NCBI RefSeq assembly: GCF_030682845.1
Contig: NZ_JAUXNK010000022.1
Span: forward strand, 1 to 32,958
Source: Methanolobus sp.
GTDB lineage: Archaea; Halobacteriota; Methanosarcinia; Methanosarcinales; Methanosarcinaceae
DNA length: 32,958 nucleotides
Reading direction: 5' to 3'
The notes beneath the pieces were generated by a model. The model saw nothing but the letters and a program-made list of their open reading frames with translations, ran no database searches and was not told where the DNA came from. Below, in pieces: positions 7,650 to 16,046 of the stretch (the first letter of the stretch is position 1; each line of letters starts with the position of its first letter). Position numbers and translations under genes: made by a program.

Positions 7650-7760
7650 GCTAACCTCTTAATGGCAGACCTACAGATCGTGCACTTAAATTTTTCATTG
7701 GGTAGCAGAATATTGAAGCCTTATTTAATTTTTTTGATTTTGTTCTGTGTACAAGACAGG

Positions 7761-7768
7761 TATTTATA
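7761..7768 (+). promoter_or_regulatory. TATA box of ncsA (leaderless start)
   Basis: TATTTATA lies 24-31 bases before ATG 7792, the spacing expected when transcription starts at the initiation codon itself. This decides the start of the next gene. Confidence 0.6.
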
Positions 7769-7791
7769 CTAGCGTTCCATTGCAAAAGCTG

Positions 7792-8712
7792 ATGGAAACC
7801 ACGACACTCAGATGCGATAAATGCAACAGGGATGCAATCATATTTCAGAAATATTCCGGCATGCACTTATGCAGGAAACATTTCATCGAGGATGTTGAAC
7901 GCAAAATAAAGCTGACCATCAGGAAACATTACAGTATCAAGAGGAACGAGACCATTGCAGTGGGTCTGAGCGGTGGCAAGGACAGCAGTACAACGCTTTA
8001 CATCCTGCACAAGATATTCGGAGGAAGGCCGGACATAAGTCTGGTTGGCATCTGCATTGATGAGGGAATAGAAGGTTACCGCCCCAATACCATCGAGTCT
8101 GCAAAGGAATTGACCTCACAGCTTGGAATTGAACTCATTGTACGCTCCTTTAAGGAAGAATATGGAACTACAATGGACCTGATAGCACCTCAGAAAAGAG
8201 AAAAAGGAACATGCAGCTATTGCGGGGTCCTTCGTAAATCCCTGCTCAACAAGACAGCACTTGAGCTTGGTGCCACACGGCTTGCAATAGGCCACAACCT
8301 TGACGATGAAGCGCAAACTGTCCTGTTGAACCACCTCAAAGGCGATGTTTCAAGAATGGTACGTCTGGCTCCGCCCAAGGAACTGGAAGGACTCGTACTG
8401 CGTATGAAACCTCTGCGGCAGATACCGGAAAAAGAAGTTGCCCTGTATGCTTACCTGCATGACCTGCCTCTTGGTTTTGGCGGATGTCCGTATGCACATG
8501 AAGCCATGAGAGGGGAGATCAGGGTGCTGCTTAACGACCTTGAGGTAAACCATCCTGGAACAAAGTATGCACTTCTGAGTGGATTTGACAAGATGTCAGG
8601 TATTCTGGGAAGGGAGTTTCCCCAGGAAGGACTCGCAAACTGCCGCTTATGCGGCCAGGCCTGCACCGAAGGTGTGTGCCAGGCCTGCAAGCTATTGGGC
8701 AGGGATCAGTGA
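7792..8712 (+). CDS. ncsA: NcsA/TtuA-type tRNA 2-thiouridine synthase
   Basis: This family thiolates U34 of tRNAs, adenylating the base before sulfur transfer. The protein is 306 residues. It opens with a zinc site (C8, C11, C27, H30), has the PP-loop SGGKDS at 60-65, the catalytic/iron-sulfur cysteines in GTCSYCG and GGCPY, GHNLDDEAQT, and a C-terminal zinc ribbon (CRLCGQAC, then CQAC). All features of the TIGR00269 group are present. The frame stays open to a GTG at 7747, but that start would put 15 residues before the zinc site and precede the TATA box, so ATG 7792 is preferred. Its last seven bases overlap the end of the convergent membrane-protein gene. The sulfur donor is not evident here. 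Confidence 0.9.
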   Translation: METTTLRCDKCNRDAIIFQKYSGMHLCRKHFIEDVERKIKLTIRKHYSIKRNETIAVGLSGGKDSSTTLYILHKIFGGRPDISLVGICIDEGIEGYRPNTIESAKELTSQLGIELIVRSFKEEYGTTMDLIAPQKREKGTCSYCGVLRKSLLNKTALELGATRLAIGHNLDDEAQTVLLNHLKGDVSRMVRLAPPKELEGLVLRMKPLRQIPEKEVALYAYLHDLPLGFGGCPYAHEAMRGEIRVLLNDLEVNHPGTKYALLSGFDKMSGILGREFPQEGLANCRLCGQACTEGVCQACKLLGRDQ

Positions 8713-9614
8713 TCGAGGATATAATCCTCGAGGGAATATAGTTTGTTGCCGTTCCTGTTCAGGTACAGACGGGTCCACCAGATAGTCGTGAGTGTCGGTA
8801 TCACAATGAAAGTGAGAATAGGATTAACTAATGACCACACCTGTGCCACTACATCAATGAATCCTGCAATCTCACCTAAAAGTTGCATGAACAGGGAAAT
8901 GACAATCAAGATGATCCACAGAGCCAATGCGCCGGACTTGTTGGACATAAAAACCGCCACTCCTTTTTCGATCGCACTTACCGGGTCCAGGTTTTCCACC
9001 ACCAGTGCATACTGGACAAATATCAATACAATACTTATTGCCAGAAGATAGAAGCCCCAGATCAAAAGTCCGAAGAGTAGCATGGAAGTACCTGCAATAG
9101 CCTGCTGAGGATCATTGAGGAGAGTTCCAAGGTCCCCTATGGAAAGGATGCCAGGTATCGTAAAAACAATTCCTGCCAGAGCGAGCAGCAACATGAGAAT
9201 TTTTGCAAGGAACAGGCTCACAACATTCCTCATTCCGTATGCTGACATATCCCTTAAACTAGTGTCACCCCTTTGTGAAGCTTCTTTTGACATGCCTATG
9301 GCACCTGCCATAAAGAAAGACTGCAGGAACATATAGATAAGGACAAAAACAATCCCGAGTGCTACAAGGGGCCAGATACTTCCAGAAAGCAGGGAGCTTA
9401 TTACAGCCAGAAACTCCTCGGGGCTTAACTGCTCGAGGTCCACATTGTTGGCCGAAACCTCAGGGAGTATGAACAGCATTACAAAGAACATAGTAAATAT
9501 AATGAACAGGACAAACGTCGCCAGGACCTCTATGATAAAAGGTACGCAGATAGCAAGGTTTCGTTTCCATGTGCTAAAACCTTTGTGTACTATAGTAGTA
9601 ATATCTTCGGTCAT
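8706..9614 (-). CDS. Multi-pass membrane protein of unknown function
   Basis: A 302-residue protein with about six hydrophobic segments. It opens with a soluble TEDITTIVHKGFSTWKRN, and the pattern resembles archaeal membrane proteins distantly related to the glycerophosphodiesterase membrane domain. Segments around FIIEVLATFVLFIIF, SIWPLVALGIVFVLIYMF, LAKILMLLLALAGIVF and LWIILIVISLFMQLL are clear membrane spans. The loop LVVENLDPVSAIEKGVAVF is a typical connector in this group. No catalytic motif is recognisable. Start ATG 9614 is preceded by CGGAG, and CTATATAAATACC at about 9648-9660 on the minus strand is a suitable promoter. It ends in a seven-base convergent overlap with ncsA. Confidence 0.8.
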   Translation of the reverse strand: MTEDITTIVHKGFSTWKRNLAICVPFIIEVLATFVLFIIFTMFFVMLFILPEVSANNVDLEQLSPEEFLAVISSLLSGSIWPLVALGIVFVLIYMFLQSFFMAGAIGMSKEASQRGDTSLRDMSAYGMRNVVSLFLAKILMLLLALAGIVFTIPGILSIGDLGTLLNDPQQAIAGTSMLLFGLLIWGFYLLAISIVLIFVQYALVVENLDPVSAIEKGVAVFMSNKSGALALWIILIVISLFMQLLGEIAGFIDVVAQVWSLVNPILTFIVIPTLTTIWWTRLYLNRNGNKLYSLEDYILDH

Positions 9615-9701
9615 GGTTTTTCTCCGGGGTTACAGTCAATAGGAGATAGGTATTTATATAGATATTTGACTTCATATTAAGTGCATAAGTAATAGAGCTT
9701 G

Positions 9702-9714
9702 CCGAAATATAAAT
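9702..9714 (+). promoter_or_regulatory. BRE/TATA promoter with no downstream + strand gene
   Basis: CCGAAATATAAAT is close to the archaeal BRE plus TATA consensus. It predicts a start near 9736 on the plus strand, yet both flanking genes lie on the minus strand, so it is best explained by a non-coding transcript. Confidence 0.45.
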
Positions 9715-9735
9715 GTTAATTTATATAATTAGCAG

Positions 9736-9890
9736 GCCATTCAATACATCTATTTACAGAGACGGTAAAGCCTAAATACAATGATAGCGTTAATGTGTTT
9801 GCGCGGGTGCTTTTTTCATACACTAAACCCCACTCCCCAAATACATTAAACCCCCACTCCCTAACCCGCGCAAATTCTTATTCTTGTTTG
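9736..9890 (+). ncRNA. Candidate small RNA: two C-rich repeats enclosed by an 11-bp stem
   Basis: The 483-base gap between the membrane-protein gene and hppA holds a perfect 11-bp inverted repeat, TTTGCGCGGGT (9798-9808) and ACCCGCGCAAA (9864-9874). Inside are two near-identical copies of TAAACCCCACTCCC (9824-9837, and 9847-9861 with one extra C). On + the loop exposes CCCCACUCCCC-type runs complementary to purine-rich ribosome sites, and the closing stem is followed by TTCTTATTCTTGTTTG, a usable terminator. On - the same bases give five G runs able to form a G-quadruplex. A plus-strand promoter at 9702-9714 fits. Function is inferred. Confidence 0.4.
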
Positions 9891-10051
9891 ATAGACATTA
9901 ATTTTAATTTTAGATTATAAGGTTGACAAATGATATTCTGGTCTTTTTGATATTTAGGTTCTGTAGAAACTCTTAATAATGTAAATTGTGAACTCTGCCT
10001 GCAATTCTTTTTGAAGACATTAAAAAGAGCTGAATAGCAAAGAAGAACATT

Positions 10052-10087
10052 AAAAATAGAAAGCATTTCCGGCTTAATAGCCGGAAA
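10052..10087 (-). terminator. hppA terminator hairpin
   Basis: TTTCCGGCT and AGCCGGAAA form a perfect 9-bp stem with a four-base loop (10066-10087), starting ten bases after the hppA stop. On the minus strand it is followed by a T-rich stretch (TTTCTATTTTTAA). Confidence 0.75.
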
Positions 10088-10097
10088 CATACCTGTT

Positions 10098-12119
10098 TTA
10101 GAAGATACCTGCTCCGATGAAGAGGGAAGAGAACAGGATCGCGACCATGTTCACTACCTTGATCAGGGCATTGAGGGCTGGTCCGGAGGTGTCCTTGAAC
10201 GGATCTCCCACTGTGTCACCAACAACCGCTGCCTTGTGAGCATTGGAACCTTTGCCGCCGTACATTCCATCTTCGATGAGCTTCTTTGCGTTGTCCCATG
10301 CTCCTCCTCCGTTGTCCATTGTAAGGGCAAGCAGAAGACCACATACGATGATACCTATAAGAAGGCCACCGAGTGCTGCAGGACCAAGTACAAGTCCTAC
10401 TATCACAGGTACAAAGATCGCCAGCATGCCGGGGATTGCCATTTCGCGAATCGCGGCTGCGGTCACAATATCGACACACTTGCCGTATTCGGGTTTTGCA
10501 GTTCCTTCCATGATGCCCGGGATCTCCCTGAACTGGCGGCGTACTTCATTGACGATCTTGAAGGCTGCTTTGCCAACAGCCTGCATCGTGACAGCTGTGA
10601 ATATGAACGGAAGCAATCCACCTATGAACAGTCCCACGAGGACGACCGGCTGGTCAAGACTCAGGTTGACAGGATCCACTCCCTGATTCACCTTGTGTAC
10701 GTAGTCTGCGAACAGTGCAAGCGCACCGAGTGCTGCAGAGCCTATAGCATATCCCTTTGTAACGGCCTTTGTGGTGTTACCCACAGAGTCAAGGGAGTCT
10801 GTGACCTTGCGGACGTTGGAAGGCAGGCCTGCCATTTCGGCAATACCGCCTGCATTGTCAGTGATAGGACCGTACGAGTCAAGCGCTACTATCATACCTG
10901 TTGTGGAGAGCATCGCTGCTGCTGCTATTGCAACACCGTAGATACCAACTGCAGGGTCTGTCGCTCCACCTACAACGTAGAAGGAGGCGAGGATACCAAT
11001 GACAATGGTAATCACGGGGAACACTGTGCTCTCAAATCCCATTGCAAGACCGGAAATGACGTTTGTACCGGCACCTGTCTCAGAGGCTTTTGCAATCGTC
11101 TTTACCGGACGGAAGGATTTGGATGTGTAGTATTCCGTGAATACTACCATGAGCACCATTATAGCGATACCTACAAGGGCTGCATAGTAGAATTTAATGT
11201 CGTCCATCAGGGATGTCGTAACAAAATAGAATGCTATCAGGGACAGAATTGCTGAACCTGCAACACCTTTGTACAGTGCATTCATGATATTGCCGCTGCT
11301 TCCCACCTTTACGAAGAACACGGATATGATGGAAGCAAAGATCGCAACTGCACCGAGTATAAGCGGATAGAGGATTGCATTCGGATATGAGGAAATGATC
11401 AGTGAACCAAGAAGCATAGAAGCAAGCACTGTGACCACGTATGTTTCAAAGAGGTCGGCACCCATGCCTGCACAGTCACCGACGTTGTCACCGACGTTGT
11501 CAGCTATTACGGCTGCATTACGCGGATCATCTTCGGGGATACCGGCTTCGATCTTACCTACAAGGTCTGCACCTACATCGGCAGCCTTTGTGAAGATACC
11601 TCCGCCAACCCTTGCAAAGAGACTGATCAGACTTGCACCGAACCCGAACCCGATCACAAGGTCGACATCACCGTACAGAATGTAAAAACCACTGGTACCG
11701 AGCAGTGCAAGACCTACCACTGCAAGACCTGTGACAGCTCCTCCACGGAATGCAACTGACATAGCTTTCTGCAGGCCCTTGGATGCAGCGTGTGCTGTCC
11801 TGACATTGGCCCTGACAGAAACGTTCATTCCGATGTATCCGGCCACTGCCGAACTTATTGCACCAACTAGGAAACCAATGGCAATCTTTGTTCCATCATC
11901 AAGCAGAACAAAGATAAGTGCCGCAATGATCACAGCCACTACGGCTATAGTCTTATACTGACGGTTCAAGTATGCCATCGCACCCTCCTGGATGGCGCTT
12001 GCTATTTCCTGCATCTTTTCTGAGCCAGCCTCTTCCTTAAGAATGCTGCGCGCAAAGATCCCAGCAAACAACAAACTGATCAGACCAGCAAGAGGGGCAA
12101 GATAAATTAAAGATTCCAT
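10098..12119 (-). CDS. hppA: Membrane-bound, K+-independent proton-pumping pyrophosphatase
   Basis: The enzyme couples PPi hydrolysis to ion export across the cell membrane. At 673 residues it has the normal prokaryotic length, with about 16 membrane segments. The catalytic core motifs are intact: [20 protein letters not shown], then [18 protein letters not shown], and the C-terminal [13 protein letters not shown] with [15 protein letters not shown]. The sequence [10 protein letters not shown] has lysine where K+-dependent enzymes have alanine, which marks the K+-independent class, normally H+ pumps. The ribosome site GAGGAG lies seven bases before ATG 12119. A strong minus-strand TATA region (about 12261-12280) would give a leader of about 120 bases containing a hairpin plus T-tract. 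Confidence 0.96.
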   Translation of the reverse strand: MESLIYLAPLAGLISLLFAGIFARSILKEEAGSEKMQEIASAIQEGAMAYLNRQYKTIAVVAVIIAALIFVLLDDGTKIAIGFLVGAISSAVAGYIGMNVSVRANVRTAHAASKGLQKAMSVAFRGGAVTGLAVVGLALLGTSGFYILYGDVDLVIGFGFGASLISLFARVGGGIFTKAADVGADLVGKIEAGIPEDDPRNAAVIADNVGDNVGDCAGMGADLFETYVVTVLASMLLGSLIISSYPNAILYPLILGAVAIFASIISVFFVKVGSSGNIMNALYKGVAGSAILSLIAFYFVTTSLMDDIKFYYAALVGIAIMVLMVVFTEYYTSKSFRPVKTIAKASETGAGTNVISGLAMGFESTVFPVITIVIGILASFYVVGGATDPAVGIYGVAIAAAAMLSTTGMIVALDSYGPITDNAGGIAEMAGLPSNVRKVTDSLDSVGNTTKAVTKGYAIGSAALGALALFADYVHKVNQGVDPVNLSLDQPVVLVGLFIGGLLPFIFTAVTMQAVGKAAFKIVNEVRRQFREIPGIMEGTAKPEYGKCVDIVTAAAIREMAIPGMLAIFVPVIVGLVLGPAALGGLLIGIIVCGLLLALTMDNGGGAWDNAKKLIEDGMYGGKGSNAHKAAVVGDTVGDPFKDTSGPALNALIKVVNMVAILFSSLFIGAGIF

Positions 12120-12193
12120 TTTAGAACTCCTCTCAATATATTTATGTTACAAATTGTAAATGTGTTGATTCTTTATTCATAAGTGTTAACCGG

Positions 12194-12222
12194 AAAAACA
12201 AACCGCATGTGAACGGCTTGTT
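12194..12222 (-). terminator. Hairpin plus T-tract upstream of hppA (terminator or attenuator)
   Basis: On the minus strand AACAAGCCG, an eight-base loop and CGGTTTGTT form a 9-bp stem with one G-U pair, followed at once by a T run. It lies about 105 bases after the stop of the 12329-12784 gene and 75 bases before hppA. It could end the upstream operon, or attenuate hppA if transcription starts at the TATA near 12261-12280. Confidence 0.45.
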
Positions 12223-12328
12223 GCATAATTTTTTAATAAATGCCGGCTATAATAGAGATATATAATATATAAAGATAGGCTGAATTATTACATCTTCGAT
12301 ATGAACTTATCGATTGAGACTGGCAGGG

Positions 12329-12784
12329 TCACAATCCTCCACCTATCTGCATAAGCTCAAATCCTATGTCCTGCGGCACGTCAACCCTGAATACAAAGAC
12401 GTTGCATCTCAATTTCCTTGCAGCAGCCACTGCATTCCTCTCTTCTGAATCAAGGATGCCGTCAGCACTTGCAATGCAGAACGATTTCCTTTCGTTCTTT
12501 ACAAGGAAATCAAAATATTGACCGTAATCACGCAGGAATCCCATCAACTCTGCAAGCTCATCCCATTTCTCACACATGTGTATGTTCTTGGTAGCTGAAT
12601 TGCTCACATACCAGTCGCGACTCATATAAGGATACTTATCGTACTGTTCCTTGAGCTCATCATAGGCTTTGTATATAGCGGATGTCTCGTTCCTGACATC
12701 CACCCATTTCCAGCCCAGCTGTGAGAAATACCTTGCAGCAACGATCACAACTACCTTATCCATATCCTGTTTTTCCAGTTTCAT
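12329..12784 (-). CDS. Conserved-looking hypothetical protein
   Basis: A 151-residue soluble protein that I do not recognise. It has a hydrophobic beta strand VVVIVAARYF near the start, a tryptophan/tyrosine-rich helical middle (GWKWVDVRNE, then YPYMSRDWYV), and a later strand-helix part with FCIASADGILDSEERNAVAAARKL and FVFRVDV. The last part recalls a Rossmann- or endonuclease-like alpha/beta fold, but no catalytic motif can be claimed. It follows the pterin enzyme gene by eight bases on the same strand and is almost certainly cotranscribed, so a role near that pathway is possible but unproven. The ATG at 12784 is the natural start. Confidence 0.7.
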   Translation of the reverse strand: MKLEKQDMDKVVVIVAARYFSQLGWKWVDVRNETSAIYKAYDELKEQYDKYPYMSRDWYVSNSATKNIHMCEKWDELAELMGFLRDYGQYFDFLVKNERKSFCIASADGILDSEERNAVAAARKLRCNVFVFRVDVPQDIGFELMQIGGGL

Positions 12785-12792
12785 AGCAACAC

Positions 12793-14271
12793 CTAAAAAT
12801 CATCATCCTGTGAATAACTTCTATTGAATTTAAGGGCTATCTCCGCTTTTTTGAGTTCCCTTCCAAGATAACCAGCATGCTCAAGCCTTGATACAAGGCT
12901 CATGTCAATAAGCGTATCCATCACCTCACCGGCAGTCTTCCCGGCAACCGAGACTGTCTCATGCTCGGCAAGGATCAAGCCACCCTTACCATCTTCATCG
13001 GGGACGATACCAATCCTTATACTGCCCGCCGGATCAAGCTTCCACATCCTGTGCGGCTTGGCCCCGACGAAGGCATCAGGCAGAACGGCATCATTTCGCC
13101 TTCTTTTTTCCTTTATTTCCACCAGGTCTATGCCAAGATCCTTGGGAGAACTGGCCCTTTCACGTGCCAGCAACATCATAAGGGAAGCTTTAGTGAGTTC
13201 ACTGATAGAACCCTGTGTCTTGTTGCTGAACTCCGGTGTGAAGAGTATGCTTGCACCGACATCGGCCCCTATGCCACAAAGTGTTGCATTGGAGCCTGCA
13301 GAGTCTGCATCAAGGAGTTCCGTTACGTTGCCAACCCCGAAAAAAACAGGGATATCAGGGAAAAGCCTGTGGAATTCACTGTACCGAACAATAGAATCTG
13401 TGAAGCCGTACCCTATCGGGTCAAGCACGGGATCAGCTATTATTTCCGCAATGCCTTCTGAGCGTGCTGCATCAATATTCCTTAGAAGGCTTTCAAGACC
13501 TTCGTCAGGATCCGGAATAACTACCGCCGGCACACCGGATGTGGCAACACGGGAACCAACGACTCCAATATTGCTGCTGTCCAGACTGAGTATCAGATTC
13601 ACACCAACATCAAGTGCCTTTGCGAGAAGATCCGGGTCAAGCGTGTCTATGCTTACAGGGACCTCTGTGACTGACCTGGCAACCTTGATGGCGCGCTCAA
13701 CATCACTGGGTGTTGCATGAAGAGAGGCTCCAAGGTCGATGATATCAGCGCCTTTTGCGACAAATGACCTTATTTTCCCTGCAAGAGCATTGCTCTCCAT
13801 TCCAGTGGCGTCAACTACCTCCGCCATCACCTTCATGCGGCTGTTCCCGCCCAGTTTCAGGTTACCCAGTGCCAGAGAGGGTCCTGATCCTTCTTCAAGA
13901 TCCCTGGCTTTTTCCAGGGCCATCTTCCGCCTTACATCAATGAGCAACTCACAGGCTGGAACTTTATCGGAGAACTCTATTTTATCGGCAAAGGGAAGTA
14001 CATAACCCAGGTCGTATGCATGCTTGGGACCAAGAAGGATCCTGCAATTAAGCTGAGCTGCAGCTTTTGAAAAATCTCCTGAACAGATTCCAGGTATAAA
14101 TATAATATCGTAATCGAACCGGGAAATATGCTTCTCAATGGCAGCCAGCAGCTTGCCCGGAGTAATAAAAGCCGCTATCTTTGTGTCAGCGACAATGATA
14201 TCAGCATTATCACCTACCGACTTCCTTACAGCTATCTCTGCCAGATGACCCGTGGCAACCAGTATTTTCAT
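12793..14271 (-). CDS. Dihydropteroate-synthase-like protein (tetrahydromethanopterin biosynthesis)
   Basis: A 492-residue protein of the TIGR00284 type, found in methanogens and thought to act in the tetrahydromethanopterin pathway. Residues about 1-145 form an archaeal N-terminal domain (MKILVATGHLAEIAVRKSV, IIFIPGICSGDFSK). Residues about 150-370 are the pterin-binding TIM barrel, with GADIIDLGASLHATPSDVER, VPVSIDTLDPD and IIADPVLDPIGYGF corresponding to pterin-site strands. The C-terminal part (from about 400) holds PHRMWKLDPAGSIRIGIVPDE and is an accessory domain. Bacterial DHPS is about 280 residues, so this is the long archaeal form. It is the first gene of a two-gene unit, with a T/A-rich promoter likely near 14308-14320. 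Confidence 0.9.
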   Translation of the reverse strand: MKILVATGHLAEIAVRKSVGDNADIIVADTKIAAFITPGKLLAAIEKHISRFDYDIIFIPGICSGDFSKAAAQLNCRILLGPKHAYDLGYVLPFADKIEFSDKVPACELLIDVRRKMALEKARDLEEGSGPSLALGNLKLGGNSRMKVMAEVVDATGMESNALAGKIRSFVAKGADIIDLGASLHATPSDVERAIKVARSVTEVPVSIDTLDPDLLAKALDVGVNLILSLDSSNIGVVGSRVATSGVPAVVIPDPDEGLESLLRNIDAARSEGIAEIIADPVLDPIGYGFTDSIVRYSEFHRLFPDIPVFFGVGNVTELLDADSAGSNATLCGIGADVGASILFTPEFSNKTQGSISELTKASLMMLLARERASSPKDLGIDLVEIKEKRRRNDAVLPDAFVGAKPHRMWKLDPAGSIRIGIVPDEDGKGGLILAEHETVSVAGKTAGEVMDTLIDMSLVSRLEHAGYLGRELKKAEIALKFNRSYSQDDDF

Positions 14272-14365
14272 GGCTCAAAATTGTAATGCTACCTGATAAG
14301 AATTTCTTTTTAAAAAAAGTTACATTGCCGTACCATTATGGCACGGCTGCAAGTATTACAGACAA

Positions 14366-15550
14366 TCAGTGGATTATATCGATTATTGATCCACCGGCTT
14401 TTCTGGAACCGGGTGACTCAACGACTGTGCGCTTGGCCTTGTTCATAGGAGTTGGCGCATGCCTGTATGACCTGGGAGTTTCTGGGACCATGCTGGCTGC
14501 CCTTGCTTCATACTGCGGACCAAGCACCTGTGCGGACTGAACGCCTGTCATGATAGCCATCACACGCACCTTGCCTTCGTATTCATTGCTGATGCGTGCG
14601 CCCCATATGACATTTGCACTGGGTGCCAGTTCATAGGTAAGTGATGCAGCGATCTCTTCGGCTTCCTTAAGACTGAGGTCAGGACCGCCTGTTATGTGTA
14701 CAAGGCTTCCTGTTGCGCCCCTGTAGTCAACGTCAAGGAGCGGGTGATTCAGTGCAGCGCGCACGACATCGTCACTCTTGTCCTGATTCTTGCTCTCGCC
14801 CACGAGCATGACTGCAACTCCGCCACAGCTCATGATAGCCCTGATATCTGCATAGTCAAGGTTGATGAGTGATGGTTTGGTGATTGTTTCTGTTATGCCC
14901 TTCACTGTCTCAGAGATCAGTTGGTCCATTACAGAGAAAGCCTGTTCTATTGGCAGGTTTGGGACATATTCCAGAAGCCTGTTGTTGTCAAGTACTATAA
15001 CTGTATCTGCTGCACGGCGTAATTCCTCAAGACCCTCTTCTGCCTTGACAGCCCTGGCCCTCTCGACCCTGAACGGACTGGAGACCATACCTACAACGAT
15101 CGCTCCCTGTTCCTTGGCAATCTCAGCAACGACGGGGGCAACACCTGTACCTGTTCCTCCACCCATGCCGGCTGTAATGAAAACAAGGTCAGCATTCTTG
15201 AAGACCTCTTCAAGAGTACCACGCGCAAGTTCTGCTGCCTTGGCACCTATCTCGGGATAACCTCCGGCACCAAGACCGCGGGTCAGTGTCTTTCCCACAA
15301 GGATCTTTTTGTCGGCACGGATGATGTCAAGGTGTTGCTTGTCAGTGTTGATAGCAATTGTCTCGGCACCTTCGATCCCGATGTTGTAGAGCCTGTTTAT
15401 AGTGTTGTTACCCGCACCACCGCAACCTACAATAAGGATTCTCGGCTGTCCGAACATGTCGAACTGATCATCCACTGCGATCGTCTGGCGGTACTCTTTT
15501 TCCTTTTCAGTGTGTTTTAATGCTTCCTGGACTATCGACTGCACATTCAT
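14366..15550 (-). CDS. ftsZ: Cell division GTPase FtsZ
   Basis: FtsZ polymerises with GTP to form the division ring. The 394-residue protein has an N-terminal tail, the first nucleotide-binding strand [13 protein letters not shown] (about 38-50), the tubulin signature GGGTGTG at 130-136, and the T7 loop NLDYADI at 230-236 that completes the active site. A variable, Pro/Arg-rich linker from about 350 leads to a C-terminal GGSIIDIIH, the short tail by which FtsZ binds membrane-anchor partners such as SepF. ATG 15550 is preceded closely by GAGGGG. The upstream region holds a tandem 10-bp repeat that may regulate it. Confidence 0.97.
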   Translation of the reverse strand: MNVQSIVQEALKHTEKEKEYRQTIAVDDQFDMFGQPRILIVGCGGAGNNTINRLYNIGIEGAETIAINTDKQHLDIIRADKKILVGKTLTRGLGAGGYPEIGAKAAELARGTLEEVFKNADLVFITAGMGGGTGTGVAPVVAEIAKEQGAIVVGMVSSPFRVERARAVKAEEGLEELRRAADTVIVLDNNRLLEYVPNLPIEQAFSVMDQLISETVKGITETITKPSLINLDYADIRAIMSCGGVAVMLVGESKNQDKSDDVVRAALNHPLLDVDYRGATGSLVHITGGPDLSLKEAEEIAASLTYELAPSANVIWGARISNEYEGKVRVMAIMTGVQSAQVLGPQYEARAASMVPETPRSYRHAPTPMNKAKRTVVESPGSRKAGGSIIDIIH

Positions 15551-15622
15551 CCCCTCACGGATATGTTACATCGCGGTATAGTATACGATTTCAAATATTG
15601 CTCGTTAATGCTCAAACCATTC

Positions 15623-15642
15623 ATCAACGTTTATCAACGTTT
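15623..15642 (-). promoter_or_regulatory. Tandem 10-bp repeat upstream of ftsZ (possible operator)
   Basis: Two exact, adjacent copies of ATCAACGTTT (AAACGTTGAT on the ftsZ strand) lie 73-92 bases before the ftsZ start. Each contains the palindrome AACGTT, and the period equals one helical turn, so two bound protein subunits would face the same side. TATA-like sequence at about 15575-15599 lies between the repeats and the gene, which would fit an upstream activator. The rest of the 496-base gap (15551-16046) is AT-rich, with + strand TATA-like boxes near 15829 and 15901. Confidence 0.4.
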
Positions 15643-16046
15643 CACAGTTCTGTGATTGCTATATTTCGTTCCTTGTTTTTATACTTATGCTTTTATGCAA
15701 GTAAAATAAGCATACAAGTCAAGGTAAGCCAGAAGTACTCCGGGTTTGGAAACACAAACTGCTCAGCATTTGTGGCCACAGAACCATGATGCGTGATAAA
15801 CATGAATCATTTGATATTTAAAAATAGTTATATATAAGAGTATCTAAGTAGTCTGTTTACAAGCATGCACATACAAAAGCATTAATTTTCGCAGGTACAT
15901 CTATATATACATATGCTACTATGTTATCTCACCTTTAGAAAAGGACCAAATGGAAGAAATTCCCTTATGTAGTAAACGCCTTACGATCAAGAATCCACAG
16001 ACATTCCATAAATGATCCATAATTCAAGTCTCAACGGAGAGTTTTT

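Noticed and set aside
9824-9861. Two C-rich repeats as a mini CRISPR or insertion-site duplication
   Set aside because: There are only two short imperfect copies with a 9-base spacer, both inside the 11-bp inverted repeat. No leader or cas gene accompanies them, and an RNA module fits better.
9878-10090. 70-codon - frame downstream of hppA
   Set aside because: It starts inside the hppA terminator hairpin, has no ribosome site and no recognisable product.
10236-11255. 339-codon open frame on + inside hppA
   Set aside because: It is antisense to the well-supported pyrophosphatase. Its product is rich in Cys, His and Arg without any domain, the usual result of reading the complement of a Gly/Ala-rich membrane protein.
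13739-14005. Antisense + frames over the pterin enzyme gene
   Set aside because: Ser/Pro/Arg-rich shadow translations of a well-supported minus-strand gene.
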